A DNA stretch of 42,674 nucleotides, from positions 595,222 through 637,895 of the forward strand of contig RHPI01000277.1 of NCBI GenBank assembly GCA_009103225.1. Reading direction: 5' to 3'. The notes beneath the pieces were generated by a model. The model worked only from the letters and a program-made list of their open reading frames with translations. It made no database searches and was not told the origin of the DNA. The stretch comes from Chlorokybus atmophyticus (lineage: Eukaryota > Streptophyta > Chlorokybophyceae > Chlorokybales > Chlorokybaceae). The translations under genes were made by a program, and so were the position numbers. This document shows, in pieces, positions 10,381 to 22,115 of this stretch (position 1 is the first letter of the stretch; every line of letters begins with the position of its first letter).

Positions 10381-11393
10381 GCCGCCCGACGATTACGATG
10401 AAGACGACGACGACAACCACCACGAAGCTGTGACTACAGGTGATTTCAGTTCTGCCCGGGCTCTGCCTCTCCCCCTTGCCTTGCATGCACTTGGTTGCAA
10501 CGCTTGTTGTTGGCTGTGCATCTGCCTTGAAAGAATTGTTGGTCGCTGTGCCTGCGGCGTGAGCTCGTGTGTTGTGCGTGGTTGACTTGCAGCAGCCCAG
10601 CCCAACAGTCAGAGAACACTGTTGACAACCGGGCAGCCTGAAGGCTGAGCTAAGAGGCCTGTGATGGGGCAGCACCAGCAGGCACTGCAATCACCTGATA
10701 CAAGTGCCGGGTAGTGTCTTACAACGACTCGAACCACTTGATTTATTTAATGTTGCGTTCTCAGTCCAAAAGGCTGAGCTACTGATTGAAAACAAAGCTG
10801 CCGTATTGTTATCACATGCAGATGGTCATGCTTGCTTTGCTTATCTAGCGCATGTCTGATTGCCACTGTCAGGCTATTGAAGTAGATCTCAACATCCACC
10901 TTGCAGGACAGAGCCACTTCATTCCACACCAGCGTGACAAATGTACCACATGAGAACAGACATCAACAAACATGACAGCCCATTAGCCTCTCATAAGGGC
11001 CTGCACATAGAACCCAATGCAAGTGTCACACGTTCAGGTTATCACAAAGCACATAGGAAAAGGCGAACAAAGGGACAAAGCGTCAACTGCGACTATGTAC
11101 ATGTGCTTACAACCTACAAGGACGCTATGCGAGCTATAAGAACCAGTGCTGCTAGCATGCAATGGGAAAGCCACCTGCAGCATCTAAAGTGCGTCACCAG
11201 ATCATCAGCAACTGCACTACCCACAACTGCGTGCAGCCATTACACGAACACTCTTGCGCACAGGTTACCTTTCTCTTTGCCATCATATGGGGCAGCTGCG
11301 AGTATACTACGATGAGGGGGCTGCGGTGATACTAGGACCGGGAACAGGATGTGTGTGCCACATGCGGCTCGAAGATACCATGCAGACACACTG
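10381..11393. other. Intergenic, DUF1308 promoter and Yippee 3' flank
   Basis: Both neighbours are on the minus strand. The segment holds the 5' flank of the DUF1308 gene and the Yippee 3' UTR with its TGTAA. The short open frames lack splice-linked continuation. Nothing else is recognisable. Confidence 0.6.
11240..11244 (-). promoter_or_regulatory. TGTAA poly(A) signal of the Yippee gene
   Basis: TGTAA on the minus strand, about 150 nt after the stop codon. Confidence 0.5.
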
Positions 11394-12373
11394 CTAGATG
11401 TCATCAGGATCTGATGCTGTCTCCAAGCGAGTGTCGGCAACATCGGAGCCAAAGATATCGGATGCAGCTTCACCATCTGCAAGCTTTGCGCTGAAATGAA
11501 GACAAAATCCTTGGTCAATTCATGAGCTTTACGGCTAGGTACACATCTACTGGTGTAATAAGCAAGCAAAGTAGAGGATTGCGACTACTTACCCAGCTGG
11601 GATGTCAACACTGATGTTTATTGCAGCCCTGTACAAAAGTACACAATCAACAGTTGAGGGCGAACATGGCTGTGCTGCAATGTGTTCACAACACCAATGT
11701 GGCTCTGCCTGGTCAAGAATTAGGTCAGCCAGGAGCTGACCTTTCCAGTATGTACTTGCCCTCCTTGTACTTCTGATTCTTCTCAAAAGCTTCAATCTGC
11801 ACCGCACACCAGGTAAAGAAATGACAGGATAGAAACCATGCATGTATGAAAGCCAACAAGCTTACATATTTCCAGCCAACAATCTGTTGGCACGTGTTAC
11901 AGAAGATGTCAGCCACAGTGTGAAGGCCTGTAGTCATGGGCCGCTCCTCTTGCGGACCCAGTGACACATTTACACTGCGGGAGGAGTACAGGTCATTAAT
12001 ATCAAAACAACGAGCACCAGCAACCGCACCTGAGAGGGATAGCAAAGCGCGGAGCAATGTGCTGCATGCTGGCAAGCAACTTACACAGTATTGAACAGAT
12101 AGGCCTTGCCGTGGCGGCAGTGGAAGGACTGCATGCCAAGCAACCATGAGTGCAAGAACACAGGCAAGGTGTGCAATGGACAACTGACTGCAAACAAAAC
12201 AGATACTGAGCTGCGTCAGGCTGCGTGCATGGTGCATGGGTGGTGGGCAAAGATTGGTCACCATGCAGATTGGGCACCTTGGAAACAAGTTCATCGCAAA
12301 GAGCCAGCGTAGTGCGGCAGAAGCGGCAGCTGTACACTTTACCCTCGAGGGTAATCAAAAACAATCGGCCCAT
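11394..12373 (-). CDS. Yippee-like zinc-binding protein (YPEL5-type)
   Basis: Six minus-strand exons (12373..12278, 12128..12085, 11974..11866, 11796..11741, 11628..11593, 11490..11394) give 145 residues. The Yippee zinc site is complete: C16-x2-C19, then exactly 52 residues, then C72-x2-C75 (CRFC ... CNTC). Other family blocks are the start [41 protein letters not shown] and [13 protein letters not shown] at the start and the ILER block point to the YPEL5 branch, which in animals and fungi (Moh1) is tied to the GID/CTLH ubiquitin ligase. The C-terminal 45 residues (AINISVD... ending DPDDI) are acidic and not part of the core fold. All junctions keep frame, and exons are as short as 36 nt. 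Confidence 0.93.
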
Positions 12374-13378
12374 GATCAGGTACTACCTGTCACACAGCGT
12401 TGTTGAACTTAACGGAACCATGCCAATGGTATTGCTGAGAGAACAGCGCGATTTAGGCAGTAGCTACGGCTAAGCGCTGCCACAGGTTTGCTAAGCTGAT
12501 TGTAACGTTTACACACGCAAACTAGTGGTGTTAAGCGGTATGCATGAACGATATCCGTCCAACCAGCTACCGCTACTACAGCGTTTAAAACACCGCGGAG
12601 AAGGGTTGTTGGTGAACTTGTGCAATCAACTTGCGTTCAGCGTGTACAGTAGTTGTAGAAACTCATATCTCGTAAGGTACGGCTGGGCTTTATTGCACTG
12701 GGTTTTTACTGCAGTATAGCGGTGCGCAGCAATGTAATTACCCACGCTTTACGCTACTGCACTGACAGCACCTCACTACGCTGCACAAGGTTGGCTCGGA
12801 AAAGTTGCAACGCTGTGCATGGCCTAACTATTTCCACTGTACCTATCTGGTGACTCGCCCCATGCAGCGGACGTGACAAGTCCTGACCTACTGTCTTTAC
12901 CTTGCAGCATGCACACGTGCAACCCATGAAACCTCCCCAGTGCTCACAGTGGTGCAATGCATAGGATTGCCAAAGATGCGCATTACGTAGCCAAAAGTTC
13001 TCAAGCAAGCTGGCCTTGAGTAATCTGACGTGGCATGACCGGCCGGCCAACAACAATGCCACGCACAGCGTGAACACGTGTAGCTGACCAACCAAGCAAG
13101 TGAACAAAAGGCAAGCAACGTACCTGGAAAACAGAACAAGCACAAGGCAAAGCGCAGAACGGGATGTGCAAACTGTCACCCTCCAGTACGTCGCCAGACA
13201 CCGCTTCTCTCCACAACCAAGAACTGTGACAGCTGGCCCATCACAGCAAAGAGCTTTGGCTGCGCAAGCAGACCACTGCGTTCAGTGATCCAACGCCCCG
13301 ACCGCCGGCAAAACCTCCCAAAGCAGCACTGTCCCAATCCGCAGAAAGCCCACCAATTGAGCAGCGCACAACCAGGCC
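12374..13378. other. Yippee upstream region, possible exons of an unidentified + strand gene
   Basis: It contains the Yippee promoter. A 51-nt stretch at 13135-13185 is open, ends at a strong GTACGT donor and would read NKHKAKRRTGCANCHPP in phase with the frame at 13379. Another open stretch at about 12905-12990 looks protein-like on either strand. No family is recognised and no start codon can be fixed. Confidence 0.35.
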
Positions 13379-13621
13379 GCTTTGCTTTCGTACGCTGATC
13401 TGCTGAAGGTTGCTTTGAAGGTTCAGGCAGCTACTAGCAAGGCAATTTCATGCCCTTCCTGCGTAAGCAGCGGCGGCGGCAACAGCCACGACAGCACCAC
13501 CGCCCACAGCCCGGCGGACGCAGATGCCACCGCACAGGACAAAAAGGCAGAATTTGAGCTCCACAACAGTGCCCTTGAAGTACCTCGCGGTACAAACGAC
13601 GTAGATTTCGACAAGTACTAG
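13379..13621 (+). CDS. C-terminal exon of an unidentified protein
   Basis: An open frame follows an AACCAG acceptor at 13378 and runs 80 codons to a TAG. It begins AALLSYADLLKVALKVQAA, a probable helix, then has CPSC, a Ser/Gly/Thr-rich linker, and an ordered-looking end KAEFELHNSALEV followed by PRGTNDVDFDKY. The composition differs from the shadow frames. I do not recognise the family. A possible preceding exon is 13135..13185 (phase 0, GTACGT donor). An in-frame ATG at 13382 would allow a single-exon reading, but it lies directly after the acceptor-like site. An alternative overlapping frame (13233 to about 13398) is also open and cannot be excluded. Confidence 0.4.
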   Translation, partial: ALLSYADLLKVALKVQAATSKAISCPSCVSSGGGNSHDSTTAHSPADADATAQDKKAEFELHNSALEVPRGTNDVDFDKY

Positions 13622-15478
13622 CTTCGCATTGGCCTGCTGCTGGTGATAACAAGCATACCATTGACATCCACAAGATCACGTCAGCTACCTATCTCAGTCG
13701 ACTCACTAACCACGGATCAGGTCAAAGCCCGTAACTTACCGTTTATGGGGATTTGGGAACGAGAAGACGAAGTGAGCCAGCTTCAAGCAGCTGCAAGTTC
13801 TTCTTAAACAGCTTGCGAAGCAGTTGAAGTGCAATTTAAGTCTGAAGGTTTTAAATTCAAACCGGGCGTTGCTGGCTCTGTTAACCGGGAAGTCTGCCTA
13901 GACCGCAAAACTAGTAGCCAACCGCGGATGTAGCTTTTTCGTTTGAGGCTTCGCTTCACTTGCTTTTCCGCGCCAGTTACGTGACTCAGCGGCATCTTGG
14001 CGCGTGACGTCAGCTTGGACGAACGCAATGCATTGGTCCTTGCGAGTGAGCGTCAGTGTGACACAACAACACATCTCGTGAAGTGCCGCATGTGGCAGCC
14101 GCTGACGTGTACCCACCTACAGGCCTACCAGATAGAGCAGATGCGCAGTCACTGGCACCTCATGCAACTGCAGTAAATTTGGTGCTCATCATGGAGCACC
14201 TAATTTCGATGATGCGTCATGATGTAAGGTGCACATGCTTCTCGTCACTTTTTGCTTGCCATTTGCAATATGCTGCCCAAGTTGGTAATGAAATAAACAA
14301 TCCCGAACAAGTTAATTCAAGCATCGACAAACAACGGAAACTATCATACATTGTCATTTTATTTTCTAAACACATTAACTATTTAAGTTGTATCAATTTG
14401 CATGATGTGAATCGCGATGCAGACATTAACAACGCCACCCACATCGTGCTAAACATTGACTACTTGCTTGCGGTTAACCTCTGCCTGCTGTTGCGCCCAT
14501 CTCATTTGCATGTACTTAGATATGCCTTTCAAAAGTAATTGCATCTGCTTTGGGTAACATTCAATGACTATGTAATCATTTCCATTGCTACCGTATGCGT
14601 GTGCATATAAAAAGCAACTAGTAGACATCTCAATCATCATACTAGCGAGTGGCCCGCCTGCCCTCTGTGCACCATGGTTGGCTATAGTGACGGCGCTACC
14701 GGGATATATGCATAGAGTGTGCCATTAGCAGACTGCTTGAAAAAACATACAATTAAGTGGCTTGCCCGCTCTTTATGAATGACCATAAGGACGGCGCTAT
14801 AACGTTGCGGTAATGCATGAGATTTACATAGAGACTGCGTGCTCTATGTTCATTTGCTTAAAATTGTATGAATGAACATTGTGAATCCATTTATATCATC
14901 CATAGTCACATAGCTACATGTTCTAACTCAAGCACAAGATTACAAAACATATATAGCATATTAAAACAATACTTATCATGGTAGATATGCGTTGCTAAAA
15001 GAGGTGTTGCATGCAATTAGCTTACTTAAAAACCTTTCTCGCGAGCCTCGAACATTTCATAGGCCAATAATGTAACTGCACTTCAACTTTACGAGTTGTA
15101 CGAGGATATCTTGTACAGCGCTCAAAGATATTACTGTTGCAAGCAGAGAAGTAGTCTACTATTAACATCTTGTCGGACGATAAATGCTGATCCAATAATG
15201 AGCATTCATTGTCCGACTTGATGTTTCTCCTTTATCTTTCAAGTTGAAGCGTTCAATGTGTAGCGCTACGATTCAAAGGTTGCTCAACAGTGATTTGGTG
15301 AACGGGTTCAAGGGATCATGCTGCGAGCGCAGAAATCAGCAGCAATCGTGTAACATCCACTCGCGTGCGATGTCACCAATTCGTGGACTAGGCCAGCTGT
15401 GAATCGGCGCAGGGCGGAGTGGCGGCAGCGGCGGTGGCTCAAGCACTGGGGTGGGTAGAGGCATGAGCGTCGTCCACA
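13622..15478. other. AT-rich gene-free region
   Basis: From about 14150 the base composition drops to clearly AT-rich, unlike the coding flanks. It holds two diverged copies of a GACGGCGCTA-containing segment (14688 and 14788), short inverted repeats around them and an imperfect hairpin at 15166-15223. No gene is supported. It could be transposon-derived. Confidence 0.55.
15166..15223. repeat. Imperfect hairpin, 23-bp arms
   Basis: Arms 15166-15188 and 15201-15223 match at 19 of 23 positions around a 12-nt loop; the centre of each arm is GTCGGAC. Confidence 0.7.
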
Positions 15479-15615
15479 ATGGCGTTATGGTCCGCATCCT
15501 GCCTGCAGCTTCCCCCATGCAAGCCCGCCACGCCGTGTCTATGCCGGCCGTTCGCCGCCCTCGGCACGCCGCCGGCTGCCGCAGCTGCTGCTGCAGGCAA
15601 GCAGGGCGTTGCTAA
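15463..15615 (+). other. Upstream ORF overlapping the HMA1 start
   Basis: An ATG at 15463 opens a 50-codon frame, out of phase with HMA1, that ends at TAA 15613-15615, inside the HMA1 transit-peptide sequence. The HMA1 ATG is 16 nt downstream in better context (G at +4). If transcribed from upstream, this uORF could limit HMA1 translation; it may also be chance in GC-rich sequence. Confidence 0.4.
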
Positions 15616-18600
15616 TGCGGCCAGGCTGCTGCCTACCCTCTCCTACAGCCGCGTAAGCAGCAGGCGGGCTGTGCGACGGAGCGGCTCAGTTGTCGCTCAT
15701 GCTGGATCGGACGGATTGGATCACCGACCGCAGGCAAGTGTTGGTTGGTGCTTGGTTGCTCGTCATCAGCAGGCATGCTAAGTGCTAGCTAGCAAGTCTA
15801 TCATAATTTGGCCGCCAGTTGTGCATGCACATGCACACTGCGATTGGGCAGCAATCATATAAGGTGTGTGCACTGGCGTTGTCAATTGCGTTGTAACTTC
15901 CTCAGTGCTTACTCCGGGGCGCTGCTGGGTGCGTTAAATCACCAGGACGTTGGGCACTTGACTTTATCTAGGGAAAGAACCGTTACAATTGATGACGCAC
16001 ATGCATGCAGAGATGGTGTTCAAGAACACACCACATCTTGACAGCCAGCTGTTGGTTGGCATGTAAGAAAGACTTACATGCACTTCCTTTGGCAGGTTAC
16101 CAACAACCGTGAAGAGAGCCACAGTCGGCATGTGCCTCCTTTGCACACTGACAATGGCAGACCTGATGTCTCCAACGGCCCTGGAGAACTTTACCTATAC
16201 CAAAACGGAGTGCATGTGGATTATCATGACAGCGACACACATGACAACAGTCATGACCACATGCACATGCACAGTCACGAGCAGCATGGCCAGCACGCTC
16301 CCACTGCCCACAACCATGAGCACCAGCATGCACATCATAATGATCACGATCATGAACACAGTCACGACCACGACCACGACCACGACCACGATCATGACCA
16401 CGACCACGACCACGACCACGATCATGAGCATGAGGACGAGCACGAGCACGCCCACAGCCATGCACATGGCCACGCGCACAGTCATGGTCCCAGCTTGCAT
16501 GGCAATGCTGCGCAGCGCACGCTGTTTATGGTCGCCAAAGCCATTGGCGTGATCCGCCTCGCAGACGCCCTCCGGGAGAATATCTGGGCCATTGGAGCCT
16601 CAGGCGCATTGCTCTTGGGATCTGCAGTGATCCCGTACGTTGCCCCTACCTTGGCAGCTGCAGCCACTGTCGTCAAGGCTTGCACGGCAGCAACATACTT
16701 TCTCATTGGGGTATGGGCTTAGTTTCTTCTTGTTTGATGCCTGAATGTTTGTACATCGGGTGTGACTGTGTGACCAGACTGAGTTATTGAATGCGGGTAT
16801 GCTTCTGCGCAGCGTGTGTCACTTGACACATTGGCATGCTCATGCTGGGCCTCAGCAACCTACTTGATGGCAGGTTCCAGCTGGGTTGGATATGGTACAC
16901 GATCTTCTCGGTGGGAATGTCAACATCCATGTGCTGATGTCGCTAGCAGCTTTTGCATGCGTGTTCATGGGAAGCGGACAGGAAGGGGCGCTGTTGCTGG
17001 TGCTCTTCAATCTGTCGCATGCAGGTACTCTCGATTGGCCTATGTAGTTGTTAAGTGACAAAAACCCATGCATGTTGTTTCAAACTGTGCGTAGTTTTGA
17101 CATTGTGTTGAGCGAATGGTTGTTAATGTACGCCACTGTTGGCATGCGTTGTTTCATACTTGATGACAAACTCCAATGTACCTAAATCTGTCTCTGCACC
17201 AGCTGAGGAGTTCTTAACGGCGCGCGCTACTATTGATGTCCGCAATCTAAAGAGCATGTCACCAGAAGTCGCTCTGGTGGTGCAGCAGCAAGCTGATGGC
17301 AGCTACACGACTTCCCAACCGGTTGCCATGCCGTTGCGGAAGGTTGGCCTCAGTGAGACCATTCTTGTGCGAGCAGGAGAGGTATTGGCAACAGCAGTTG
17401 GCAGTCGGTCCCACATACATGCTGTGGCTTTCTGCAATCAGTCAAGTTGCAGTGTCGGTGGTTGACACGACTGCGCAGATAGTGCCGCTTGATGGTGAGA
17501 TAGTGCACGGTGCATCTTCAGTGAATCTGGAGCATCTTACAGGCGAATCTCTGCCCAGCCGCAAGTAAGTAAACATTGACAGTCGACCAGTGCAGCCTCA
17601 GCTTCCATGCGTTGCATGCAGATGGCTCACATTGAGTGGGACAGATCTGTGGGAGATCTGGTAGCTGGTGGAGCTGTCTGCATTGATGGTGCCCTCATTG
17701 TGAAGGTGAAGGATGTGCTTCGTGCTTGACTCAAAGCGTGTGGCAGTGACTAGTGTTCTGTCGTTAGTGCCATGTTTACAGACTTGCATCACAACTGTAG
17801 GTGCAAAGAACATACAAAGATTCTACTTTGACCAGGATTGTTCAGCTGGCACGTGGCGAACAGCGCGGACGCGCAACTGTCCAGCGCTGGCTCGATACGT
17901 TCAGTGAAGCCTATTCCCGCTGTGTCATTGGCGCTTCTGTTCTTGTAATGGCTTTGTGGCCTGTGCTTTTCAAGGTCCCACTGCTGAGCTCTGCAGGTAC
18001 TTAGTGTTGGCAGTGCTGCATTAGTCGCATCAGCACGTATAGTAGAGTGGTACTACTGCTTCCAAGCTGTTGCCTGGAGTTACAATGCTGTTACTGCAGG
18101 CGTCAAGGGCTCAGTGTATCGTGGATTGAGCTTCATGGTGGCGGCATCACCCTGTGCACTAGCCATGGCTCCTCTTGCATATGTGGCTGCCATAAGTGCA
18201 TGTGCACGACAGGTACACTCATCACTGCAGCTGGTGGGAACATCTGGGGTCTGACGTGTATGTTTGCAGCATGCCGCCAAGTACTCTGTCATCATCTGCA
18301 CCCTAAGCCACATTTGCAGGGCATACTGCTCAAAGGCGGACGCAGTCTGGACGCCCTAGCAACCTGCACTGCGGTGGGCTTTGACAAGACAGGCACACTG
18401 ACGACTGGAGAGTTGGTATGCACTGGCACGCAAGTTGTGGAGCTCACCTCATCCCAATCATCCGCCAAGCCATTTGATGCAAAGTTTGCGCTGGCAGTGG
18501 CTGCTGCACTCGAGCAGTCCTCCAATCACCCAATTGCACGGTAAGCTGAGTACTTTGAAATGACGGATTTTTGTCAGACTGTTTGAGAAGGTCTGTGCAA

Positions 18601-19796
18601 ATGAATTTTAATTATTTGTTTAGTGCGATCGCAGCCTATGTCAAGCACCAAGATCTGCCACCAGTAGCGCTTGACGACGTGCGAGTCATCTCTGGCTCCG
18701 GTGTTGAAGGCACAGTCCAACGCGATGGGAGCACCATGCATGCCCGCATTGGAGGCTTGCGCTTCATCTCGTCGGCCCTGTCCACTGCAGATGCTGCCAA
18801 GTTGACGAGCGCTGTTGGTCACGCCCGGCTCAATGACGCTGTTGTTGCTGCCCTGCTGCTGGACGGTCAGGTGATACGCGGCAACATGCATGGTTGCATG
18901 CGTACGACCCCATAGCAACACGTCTCATGTGGTGCATGCACGCAGGTCGTCGTGTTCCGGTTGACAGATTCGCTGCGACCGCTTTCAGCACAGGCGGTTA
19001 GCAGCCTGCGCCATCGTTTCAATGTGCGAGTGTTGATGCTGACAGGTGAGCTGTTTTTGGTTACATCTGGCTGCATCACCCTCAATGTGCGAGTGCGCAG
19101 CGGTGATGAGGGACATTGCGATGCAGGTGATAGACTAACAAGCGCGCAGCGGGTCGCGTCACAAGTTGGCATTGAAGAGGTGTTTGCGGACCTGAAGCCA
19201 GAAGACAAGCTTGCGCATGTGAAGTCCTTGAACTCTTCAGGTCAAAAGCTGGTGATGGTTGGCGAGGGTTTGAACGATGCACCTGCGCTGGCTGCTGCCA
19301 CAACAGGTCAGTTGCTCAACAATGCCCCCCGCTCGGTGTCAGGCAATACGAGTGGTGGCTGCAGGACGACCTTGTTTATGACACCAAGCTATTGGTTACC
19401 AATATTTGGTTGACATCATGATGTTTGCCTTCAGGTGTTGTCATGGCGAGTAGGGCGAGTGCAGCCGCAGCGCAGGCAGCCGATGTGTTGTTGCTGCGTG
19501 ATGCCGTAGATGGTGTCCCGTATGTTCTTGCCAAAGCGGTGCAAACAACAACAATTGTCCGCCAGAGTGTGGCACTGGCACTGCTCTGCATAGCTATTGC
19601 AGCTCTGCCCTCTGTGCTTGGCGCAATCCCACTGTGGTTGACGGTTATCCTGCACGAAGGTGGAACCGTTTTGGTGTGCTTGAATGCGCTGCGCGCTTTG
19701 CGATCGCCAGATATGCACCAGCCAGGTGATCAAGCAATCAAGCGTGACAACTTGGATGAGTCGTCAACACCACAACCAGCTGTCACTCCTGCATGA
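15479..19796 (+). CDS. HMA1: Plastid HMA1-type P1B heavy-metal ATPase
   Basis: Thirteen exons (15479..15733, 16096..16710, 16874..17024, 17203..17381, 17479..17564, 17645..17705, 17801..17996, 18100..18212, 18320..18540, 18624..18870, 18946..19045, 19127..19306, 19435..19796) give 921 residues. HMA1 pumps Zn/Cu-type metals across the chloroplast envelope. Residues 1-70 are an Ala/Ser/Arg-rich plastid transit peptide. Residues 126-214 are a His-rich metal-binding region with an (HD)n tract near 175-195. Catalytic landmarks: LTGES at 420-424, the SPC metal site at 531-533, phospho-acceptor D574 in DKTGT, HP at 622-623, TGD at 741-743 and GEGLNDAP from 787. SPC (not CPC) and the MAPLAY block after it identify HMA1 rather than other HMAs. 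Intron 1 begins with GC (CAG|GCAAGT). The acceptor at 17645 was chosen because it alone restores the conserved KSVGDLVAGGA block. Confidence 0.95.
16325..16460 (+). repeat. CAC/GAC-rich tract encoding the poly(His-Asp) region of HMA1
   Basis: A near-perfect hexanucleotide repeat of alternating His and Asp codons inside HMA1 exon 2, densest at about 16363-16425. Low codon variation suggests recent length change. Confidence 0.85.
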
Positions 19797-21892
19797 GTCA
19801 TTTTGACCACATCATGTTGGACATCAATGATAGCTTGTTAGTACATGACTTTAGATTGAACTAGAGCGCGCATGGGTTGATGTGCTTTATTTTACGATTC
19901 TGATTTATAAAATGGAAGTCAGGCATGCCCTAGCCCTAACCCCCAGCGTCCGTACATTTATCAGTGTGCTTGGCTATAAGTAGAAGCATTGTCGTTACAT
20001 CCTGATTGCACCTGTACGCGGGTGAGCAGACAACCTCACTTGCAGGCAATGAGTTAGAATACAACAAACATAATGAGTAACAATGCACAATGCTAAGATT
20101 TGGCCTGACAACGGCAACCAAAATTACACGCAAATAACACCAGTTGTCAGTTAGAACAGGTAGGCACTGGTAGTAGCAAGGATAGCGACTAAAGCTTGCA
20201 TGGTAGCCCGCGCAAATTGGTAGCGCCACTGCCAGCAACTGCCAATTGTGGGCAGCGCGAGGGTGGCGGCTTCAGCCTTTGTGGTTGGAGCCGCCTAGTG
20301 TACACTATCATGTACAAATTGTGTGTAATAGTGGCGCACGAAGACTTGCGCTCGTCAAGCAATGCCAAGCAACTTGAAATCACATGCGGGCAACCCCCAT
20401 CCACTACAACACTAGCATGCGTATTAGAAGTCACTTGCAACCTTCCCATGCAAGAAGGCCATGGCAGACGCATGCACAGCCAATAACGCGCTCTTTACTT
20501 ATGAGCAAGACTTCATCGAAGGATTGAGAGCATTCCTTGACCCTCTGCTGTTGCAACGCTTGCTTTGTGCATTCTACAATATTTAAATGATCTGTTTGTT
20601 GCGAGGGTGCCTGAGTTTCAGCAGGCATTGTACTTGTCTTCCACAGCTTAGCAGGGGCAACTTACCCGCAGGAAATGCCAACCGTCGTGAAGTCTGCGAC
20701 TGGTGCATCTGTGCCATTCTTGGACTTATATGTCCTTCAGACAAAGGATATATAAGGCATTTGCACATAAGGTGTACAAGAAGGTGTACAACAAAAAAAG
20801 TGAACATACCTATGTGGATATTGCGACGAGCCCCTCACCCTCATTCCAACATTGTGCGCACTACGAAATAGGGAGTGGTCATGTCGCAGCGCAGTCGCTT
20901 CTTACACATTTGCACATTCCACTTGCGTTTCCTATCAGAGATGGTGCTCTTTTTACTGGACATAATACCATGGCCATACTCAGATGCAGCTGTTGCATAG
21001 GCTGCATGGGAAGGTGTGGAGTATCCAGGGATGGCATACGACATACAGTACAAGCATTTGTACAACATGATAGTACACAGGTTGGAGGAAACAGTAGTTG
21101 AGAGAGGAACCGCGTAAATGATGCAAGCACAAGAGTAGCACACGACACCGACAACATGTGATTACAGGTAAGTGCTGGCTAAGTAAGTGTGGGAGCAGTT
21201 GGAGCAGATTTACTGCCCGCATGCATGTCGTGTCCATGCACCTCCGTGCAATGCTCAGTGCTATGCTATGGGCTCATTCACAGCACTATGCTGTGTGAAT
21301 ACCCTGCTGTGCATTCTGCTATCGGATTAACAGTGCGCAACCCGACTGAAGAGCCGTTGTGAGTTGTGGCGCGGGATTATAAGATCGCGGGCAACCTCAC
21401 AAAACCTCGGGGGCGTTAGTGGTCAACGTCTTATTTATCCTGGTGGCCGCGCTGGCTCGTTAACATCTCCCCGCGCGGTGCTCTGCAAGTGCTTCCTTTG
21501 TTGCTTGCTACTACCCCTTCCCTCAGCCCCCATCCCTCCTCCCTCGATCTATAGCTAGTGCACTTAGCAATAGTTTAGTGGGGCCCCCCACCCTGTTGTG
21601 TTGGCCTTGCTTGTGCTATGCAGTAAGAAGTTGTATTGTAAGAAGTTTAACTATATTGTTGCTTGTTTGTTCGATTGGCCCCTGCTGTTTTAAATCAGCT
21701 ATCCGTTGTGCATTATGCACAGCAGGACGTCATTGATGCGTGTCTCCGTCTTGTACTCAGCTCATCATCCATCCATTCCGAGGGTCTTTACACTGCCCTC
21801 GACACTATTGATGGCTTTATATACTTTGTCAAGCGACACTTACCTTTGCATGAAGTCAATTAGCGATCATGTGATGGTTGTCCCCGCGCCCC
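19797..21892. other. Gene-poor region left of the gap
   Basis: This holds the HMA1 3' UTR and then about 2 kb without a recognisable gene. A short hairpin is present at 20725-20756 (12 of 13 bp in each arm). The pyrimidine-rich stretch at about 21500-21550 has no coding pattern. No TGTAA occurs close to the HMA1 stop; one lies near 20320. Confidence 0.5.
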
Positions 21893-22089
21893 NNNNNNNN
21901 NNNNNNNNNNNNNNNNNNNNNNNNNNNNNNNNNNNNNNNNNNNNNNNNNNNNNNNNNNNNNNNNNNNNNNNNNNNNNNNNNNNNNNNNNNNNNNNNNNNN
22001 NNNNNNNNNNNNNNNNNNNNNNNNNNNNNNNNNNNNNNNNNNNNNNNNNNNNNNNNNNNNNNNNNNNNNNNNNNNNNNNNNNNNNNNNN
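21893..22089. other. Assembly gap (197 N)
   Basis: Run of unknown bases. The left flank ends in C-rich sequence and the right flank begins with poly-C, so the gap probably lies in a C/G homopolymer-rich stretch hard to sequence. Confidence 0.99.
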
Positions 22090-22115
22090 CCCCCCCCCCC
22101 CCCCCCCCCCCCCCC
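22090..22115. repeat. Poly-C run at the gap edge
   Basis: 26 consecutive C immediately after the gap. Confidence 0.95.

Noticed and set aside
16097-16500. Minus-strand and alternate-frame ORFs over the HMA1 His tract
   Set aside because: They are shadows of the CAC/GAC repeat; the plus frame carries the conserved ATPase continuation.
20587-21143. Open frames of about 100 codons on both strands
   Set aside because: Opposite-strand frames of similar length overlap, with no conserved motif and no consistent splice partners.
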